From NCBI GenBank assembly GCA_036937835.1, contig CM072877.1, positions 12,527,001 to 12,591,000 on the forward strand: a stretch of 64,000 nucleotides of DNA, in the 5' to 3' direction. The notes under the pieces were generated by a model that worked only from the letters and a program-made list of their open reading frames with translations, searched no databases and had not been told where the DNA came from. This DNA comes from Pampus argenteus. Taxonomy: Eukaryota > Chordata > Actinopteri > Scombriformes > Stromateidae. The stretch's first letter is position 1. Every line of letters starts with the position of its first letter. The position numbers and the translations under genes were made by a program. This document shows positions 57,342 to 64,000 of this stretch, piece after piece.

Positions 57342-57989
57342 AAGAGTTGGTCTGTGTTTTACTCAAAAGGTTTCCAGTAGATCTGCCTCTTTATTTTAAC
57401 ACCTGTCCATAAAGTTGTTTGTTATTATAGGTTCAGTTTCCAGTCTCGCAATCATTTTGAAAGTGGAAACACCCTTATGTTATTTTCTGGATCACAGATT
57501 GTTCTTGTATAATCCCCTGACAAATTTCTACAAATTTGAATTTCCACCACCTCCACGTGTGTGTGTGTTTGTATATGTGTGTGATATCAAGAATGATTAG
57601 TGTGCGGTTAGTGAAATAAGGTATCCGTACCTACCTGGATTAAATTAACAGGTTTACTTAATCTGTGTACGGTAGAGTATGCATCTGTTCACTTGACTTG
57701 ACTGAGACTAAAGAGGAGCACATGCATGTGGCCTTCATGATTCCTGAGATAATTTACACACCACTGCGTATGAATTACATCCAAAGGGTTTCGTAATTTC
57801 ACACAGATGTGAACTATTAAAAACAAACTATTGTGTATATCTTGTGGCAGTATACTCCCTCACAGACAATCCATTACAAACATAGGTTATGAATATTTCA
57901 AATAATGTTAAACTTATATTATGGGAAACTTTTTTTTATAAATAGGTGTGTATTTTTCCACTGTTTTCATGTGGGGCTAGATAATAGAT

Positions 57990-58522
57990 CTCTGGAGGAC
58001 AGCCAGTGTACCCATCAGGTCACATCTCATACCAAGACCCTTCTACCCCAATTGGTCAGTCGAACTTCTACCATTTAAGAATTATGGAGGCCACTGTGCT
58101 CTTGGGAACATTTTTTGTAGACATCACCAGAATTGTGTCTCGACACAACCCTGTTTCTGAGCTCTGCAGGTAGTTCCTTCCAACCCATTGCTCTGCTTTT
58201 GCTCTGATATAGATTGTCAGCTGTGAGACCTTATATAGACAGTCGTGTGCCTTTCCAAAGCATGTCCAATCAATTTAATCAAGATGTAGACACATCTCAA
58301 AGCTGATCAAGATAAATGGAAGGCACCTGAGTTATGAGTCATAGCAAAGGGTCTGAATACATCAGGGTGATATTTGTGAGTGAGTTTTTTTCCAAACTGT
58401 CATTATGGGGTACTGAGTGTAGATTAATGAGAGAAAAATTAATTTGCATAATGCTGCAACAGAAGAAAATGGGAGAAAAGTGAAGCGTACTGACTCTTTG
58501 AATACTTTGAGAATGCACTGTA
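57990..58522 (-). mobile_element. Tc1/mariner-type transposon remnant (5' part)
   Basis: On the minus strand the end at 58522 begins TACAGTGCATTCTCAAAGTA, a Tc1-type terminal repeat, followed by the untranslated leader. Then comes degenerate coding for the DNA-binding half of a Tc1-like transposase (segments resembling ELRNRVVSRHNSG and KSTVASIILKW around 58080-58190). The catalytic half and the other terminal repeat are absent, and frameshifts and deletions are present. Dead copy. Confidence 0.75.
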
Positions 58523-61500
58523 CATGTTTCTGGCGAGGTTCAAGCTGAGCTGTTGGACTGTTTCTCCTAATTAAGAGAAAAGACGCCCGATTGACGAATA
58601 AGCTCTGGGTCAGCCAGCCAACCAGAGACAAGGTTTCCCTGCCAAGACTGCAAGGCCCCTGGGTTTCCCATCAGCCACGGGAGCAGATGGTTTAACACTC
58701 ACTCAGACCTTCATGAGGGAAAACAGAGAAGTCTCATCTGCTTTTTTTTTAGAGCTGTGGGATTAACATGGGCAGCTCCTCGAGTAAAAGGAAATTAAGC
58801 AACAAGTTTGATTACTGTACAATTTATTTATTCATTGATGTCCTTATGCAGTCATACTAACATTTCTGAGCTTGTAGACTAGGTGCATGGGATGGGGTTA
58901 CACTTGCACATAAACTGACTTCAGACTTGACCTTCACTTGACCAGACTTTGACTCTGATTCCTGACCTGTAAACAATGAGGATGTGCATATATATATGTA
59001 TATGTATATATTCCAATTTCTGTTGTTACCTTTGGATGATCTACTCAGTACAGTTCCCATCAGTTCACTAGCTGTCTATACTTCTTGCATTGTTTGTGCA
59101 AGATTTTGGCAAGGAATTCACCTTGGAAAGGGCCTAATTTTGCTACGCCTTGACAATGTACATCTTGCAAATGAAATGTGCACGTTGTTTTTGCTGCTGT
59201 GGGGATTTAATCAACTGAAATGGAAACATTTCATAAATCTTATAAACTGCTTTGGCAGGTATTTTCTTACATCTTACTTTTGCATTACAAAAAAAAAATT
59301 TATTTGGATGTGTTGTTAATCAGTAATAAACCAAACAGGCATATTTCAAGATGCTAGAATTACAGTATGACGGAGAGGGTGGGGGGGTGTTGGGGTATTC
59401 ACACATTACAACTACTGTGTTTCTTTGTCAGTCCAACAGGAAATCAACACCTCATTTTATTTACTGATTTAGGCATTTACTTAATTTAATGAGTGGCTAA
59501 GAGGCAATTATGGTAATTGTATCTTTCATCTATCTCTCTCCACTGCCTTCTTTGATTGCTGCCTGAGTGAGTGCTTCGCCTCTTAGTGCATCTTCATTCA
59601 TTGAGGTTGGTCATTTATCATTTATCCTTATTAAAGCTTTGGATGGCAGTAAAAGCCAGTCAGTTACATCATTTTCAACTTCATTTTCAGAAAGCAAATG
59701 ACTTAAGTAGATCCAAGCATGATATCTGTAAAATGGTAAAAAAAACTACTGAAATCATTACAAATCATTTCAATCTCCTCATTCTAAAAAATCAAGCAAA
59801 TCAAGCACACGTTTGCCATTTAAAATGTTGTGTGTGTGTGTGACCATGCAGTCAGAGATCTGAGGTGAATGCTGTATCACTATAGCCTTAACATTACTCA
59901 CAAATACACAAAAGAGCTTTCAGCACTACAGCACAGGGAGGGGTGTGGGTGCACATGGAAAATATGCACAGAAGACTCCCTCCTCCTCCTCCCTCTCTCC
60001 CCCTGCACTCCCTCTCAATCACACTCCAACAACACAGAGCAGGTAGTTTAACTAGAGGCAGCCCCCCCTATTAATTCCCTCTAAATTATAAGCAGTAAAA
60101 CTAAATTTATCCAAACACCATTAATCACAATGGCAAGGACCGTCTATTTTGATGAACAGATTCATTCTGGGGGCATCTATGGGCAATTAATTTGCTGTTT
60201 AAACCCCACCTGTCTGTGTCAACTAGTCCGTAGAGAGGTGCATAAATGTAGTCCAATATTTGTTCCAAGGGTTGGGCCGTATCCATTCCTTTATGCATTA
60301 CTACAGCCAAGGACAGGGAGCATATAAAAAAAGATCCAGTGGGCAAAAGGCTGTAATGAATAAGGCAGGCAAGTAAGATTACTTGCAGCCAATTTTCCTG
60401 ATGGTTTCTTGTGTAGTTTGTCTTATCTGTGGATTCAAAATATTCAAATAGTTATTTTATTTAGCCTTAATGGTGGTCAAGTATGATGGCATAGTTTAAA
60501 CAGACATTTCCCCCCCCCCCCCCAATTTTGTGGTTAAGAAGGTAAAACAGTTGAAACCGCATTGATATATTAATACTCTAACCTGGGGGCATTAAGTTTT
60601 GTGTTGTCTTATTATTACTCAATATTAATTCCATCCAAAACATGTTGTGATTGGTAAAGTGGACTGATTGATGTGTAGGAATTACAGGATTCTTTATATT
60701 TTATTGTTGTATACATATTACATGTGTGGAATTGGGGATTTTACTTTGTTTTTATCAGATCAGAAGTATTGTGTTCTGTCCTCACCACAAGACAACCTTG
60801 TTAAAAAATATAAATTGTAAACAGTGAACAGTGTCTTTTTTCAGCTGGAAATGACAAATCTTATAGATCCATAAAAACAAAACATGAATGTAAACTTTTC
60901 ACTATGTTATGTTGCAGCACCCCCATTCATTTCTTAGCGTGTCCCAGTCACCTCAGACTCACACTCTCCAGTTTATATTGTTTTTGACAGATTTGACACA
61001 AACCATGTCTTCTAAGCTGCTCTCTTCATTAAACATTTCCTGCAGCTTTGGTATGGCATTCCTGCACGCGCTCAGTGCACACACACACAATTAGTGCTTG
61101 TTAAAGAGCATGTGATATGATAAATACACCACCATTTCCCATAATTACAGCCTCCCGTGGACCTTACAGGAAGTAAGTGCTCTGGGTGACTTGCTTTGTG
61201 TCTTTATGAAAGGTCTAACGTTGAACATCTTATCTCTCTGCTTCTTATCTCTTCTTTTCTAAAAGTCTTTTTTTTAAATTTAAAGTTAATTAATCTCTGA
61301 CAGTGGTCTCTGAGCACGCTCCCTTCTCTTTGCACAAACAGACACACACACACACACATAATGTCTATGCTTTACTTAGTATATGTAAAGCATGGAAAAT
61401 TTATTTGCATTTGTCTTTGACCCTTTTGCAGTCATTCTCTGCTGGTTATTTAGCACTTCAGTGGCTACTGAGATTAATTGGCACGAGAGACAGGTGGAGT

Positions 61501-63280
61501 TACTCTACAGCAATCAGTCTTTTTTTTGGTGGGGCTATAGCTCACACCAGGCAATCTTTTTGTTTTTGCAGTGAACACTGGGAAGTGGGCATGAACTTTT
61601 GACACACTTACATATGGGGCCCCTTAACAGCCTTTCAGGCCTCTTTTATTGTGGCCAACGTTCTTCCGTATAACTTCAGAAAACTTCAAAAAAAATTATG
61701 ATTATGAGTTCATCCTTCTTTTCGTGTGTGCATGTTCATGCCATGTCTATGTCAGCGTGTGTGGTAAGGTAACAGTTCAGTAATGATGTGTCAGTGTGAG
61801 CGTGTCCACTGTGCATAGACATGTTGCTGTATAATGCAACCAGGCAGGTGTGAGGGTCACAGCCAGTTTGTGGGCCCACGTCTTGACCCCCGCTGTCTGC
61901 TTTGTCTGACCGTCAGAGGAACCCCTTAATTAGACCCTTTGGTTTGCAGCGTCTGCCCGACGCAGCCCAGCAGACACTCTACAACAATCCCTTCATTAAA
62001 TGCTCCTGGTTGACTTGGCAAGAAGAGCTTCGGTTTCCCAATTCCTGCTGCACAAAGGCCATGTAAAGAAAATCTCCTCCAATTTTTCACTTTGAATTGG
62101 GAGCACCGGGGAGCACACTGTCCACCCCTCCACCCACCCTTTACTTTAGAAACAACTACACGTTATCCCTCTTTAGCAGGATTCATGAAGTTGCTCAGGC
62201 TGATTAGAAACAGTGTTGATCGTTTATTGTCTTCTGTGACTAGGTTTGCTTTGCCACTAAATGAAAATCAATGCAAAGAGCGTACAACTGGTAAAAAGTG
62301 TTGTTGAAGGTGCAACATACTATAGGTGTAAATACGTTAGATACATCGATATAACATATGTTGCGTCACGTCGATGCTTTCTCTCCTCCTCTGTTTGCCG
62401 CTGCCAACAGAATGATTAACTATAGGTTTACACACTGTTGCACTGTGTTATTTTTAACAAAATGTTTCCTTTGCTTGGTGTCTGCAATGTGAGTATATAC
62501 TATTATGTAAGACGGCAGTGTAGTGTGATCAAGTGGCCAGAAAATAAATGGGGAACAGAGCTGCGAAGGAATTAACCGAAGTACGGCTCACTGGCAGCCA
62601 GGCCTGCTGACAAAAACAAGAAGGCTCAGTGGAGATTCAGCAAGACCTGGCCCAGTGACCCTCGCTGGAAGAGAGACAGAGAGCGAGAGAAGGGAAGGAT
62701 TTTGTTCTGCTGCTCTTGGCCAGTGCCTGATGTTGCCCCGGCCTCGGAAAATCACAGTCTTAACTGCACTCTCAGAGCCAGACAGAGACACTTCTTTACA
62801 TGAAATCCATCTGTATAAGGTTGTGTGGCTGTTTTTGTAACCACTGTGCCCATGGGTGAAATCTGAGCCACAGGTGTGTTTCAGGTGCAATCACCAGTTG
62901 GGCCACAGAAAGGGCCTTGTGCATTGTTAGAATCTCAACCTTTCGGTCAGCTTTCACTTGAATTAAGTGAAATATAAAGAGATTACAACATGTCCGCGCC
63001 ACAAAGTGATTTGATAAGGCTCCTGTGAAGAAGCTACATAAAAAGAAAAGTACACATTATAGAGGGAAATCTGATCAGTTAAGCTGAAAAGCCAGTTTAT
63101 GCTTTGTTATGATGCATAGCTGTAGTTTTTTTCAAAGTTTATTTCAGTAAACGTGTAACAACAGAGTACAATATAGAGCAGTATAGGAAGATGTAAAATG
63201 TCCTCTAGTACAACTGGTACAGTGCCTGTCCAAAATGCATTCATCTATTGCTTATTGCTGCTTGTAGCTTTGTAGCAGAA

Positions 63281-63281
<1 letters not shown>
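58523..63281 (+). other. Non-coding region (putative bmpr1b intron)
   Basis: No exon supported. It holds C tracts (60509-60524), short CA tracts and two homeodomain-site-rich patches (59990-60200, 61910-62070) that look like possible conserved non-coding elements. Confidence 0.5.

Positions 63282-63354
<73 letters not shown>
63282..63354 (+). repeat. Compound (CA)n(TA)n microsatellite
   Basis: CA units to about 63315 followed directly by about 19 TA units. The minus-strand frame here is an artefact. Confidence 0.97.
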
Positions 63355-63357
<3 letters not shown>

Positions 63358-63858
63358 ATAAGCTGATCTATTTCTCCAGCTGGGTTATATTTTATTGTGC
63401 CACCGGTATCTGAAGAAAACATGTTCCGTGTTGGGCTGTTTTTCAGTCTGTAGGCTCCTGTAGTGCCATGCCTAGGAAATAGACCAGTGGTGTGTCGTAT
63501 GTGGTTGTGAAGTGTGTGTGAAAACATTAATCTTATTCCAACAATCTAAAAGTCGGTGTCCTCTTTTCAGTGATAGAACAGATGTGCCTCTGGGTAATAT
63601 TGAGGACTTTGTATGTAAAGAGAAGTCAGACAGTGGTGGATGATGGTATACTGTGAACATATAGAGATTTGTCCACTGGTAAAACATTTCTTCTACTGTT
63701 GAGTTATCATCTTAATATCTCTGGTTGTAGAGGATGATTGTGAGAAGTGTTGCAAATGAATGAGTTGGATAAAAGACTTTGGCATTTGGTCGTTTTATGT
63801 TTTTAAAATACATTTCGTGAAAATCTTGTATGTCACAACGTCCTTGTTGATATAAGAG

Positions 63859-63860
<2 letters not shown>

Positions 63861-63911
<51 letters not shown>
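63861..63911 (+). repeat. (AT)n microsatellite
   Basis: About 25 uninterrupted AT units. Confidence 0.98.
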
Positions 63912-63914
<3 letters not shown>

Positions 63915-64000
63915 GATAGAACATTTTATCCATAATATAAAAATATATGCGCTATATATAAAATACTTTCAAACTGCTGCTTTACATCTGCATTGGTTGA

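Noticed and set aside
1..64000. tRNA, rRNA, CRISPR or viral genes
   Set aside because: None seen; repeats are simple microsatellites or dead DNA elements.

Overview
The window is vertebrate nuclear DNA, almost certainly from a ray-finned (percomorph-like) fish. Reasons: split genes with GT..AG introns, many (CA)n/(TG)n microsatellites, degenerate Tc1/mariner and small palindromic DNA elements of teleost type, and coding exons that match vertebrate families. No bacterial features (operons, Shine-Dalgarno sites, CRISPR) are present. Most listed open frames are chance frames in introns; the real coding sequence lies in short spliced exons that I placed by splice sites, reading phase and family resemblance.

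Layout, all on the + strand. (1) 1-4.8 kb: the 3' part of a melanopsin gene of the non-mammalian 'x' type (opn4x). Eight phase-consistent exons encode TM2 through the C-terminal tail (440 residues visible); the N-terminus and TM1 lie upstream of the window. (2) 7.7-40.2 kb: a complete pdlim5 (ENH) gene. It has a non-coding first exon by a (CA)n tract, two PDZ exons, a Ser/Pro-rich linker exon, two tiny exons, and five exons for three LIM domains. My exon chain sums to 1875 bp (624 residues, or 615 without the 27-bp microexon). A separate last exon at 33872-33968 joins in frame and would give a LIM-less 372-residue short form. (3) 40.8-64 kb: no firmly coding exon. A candidate promoter and first exon near 40.85-40.94 kb and several exon-like segments fit the 5' non-coding part of bmpr1b, which by conserved gene order should follow pdlim5; this is inference, because no receptor domain is in the window.

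The order opn4x - pdlim5 - (bmpr1b) is the paralogue of the mammalian OPN4 - LDB3 - BMPR1A block, so the window carries one side of an ancient duplicated neighbourhood. The genes are not a functional pathway: opn4x is a Gq-type light receptor, pdlim5 is a Z-disc/cytoskeletal adaptor.

Most notable items: alternative 3' ends in both genes (a retained intron in opn4x with a poly(A) signal overlapping its stop; the LIM-less last exon in pdlim5); an unrecognised 121-codon open frame with its own poly(A) signal nested in the second pdlim5 intron; UG- and CA-repeats placed next to regulated splice sites; and a set of in-frame exon-like segments upstream of the expected bmpr1b coding region.
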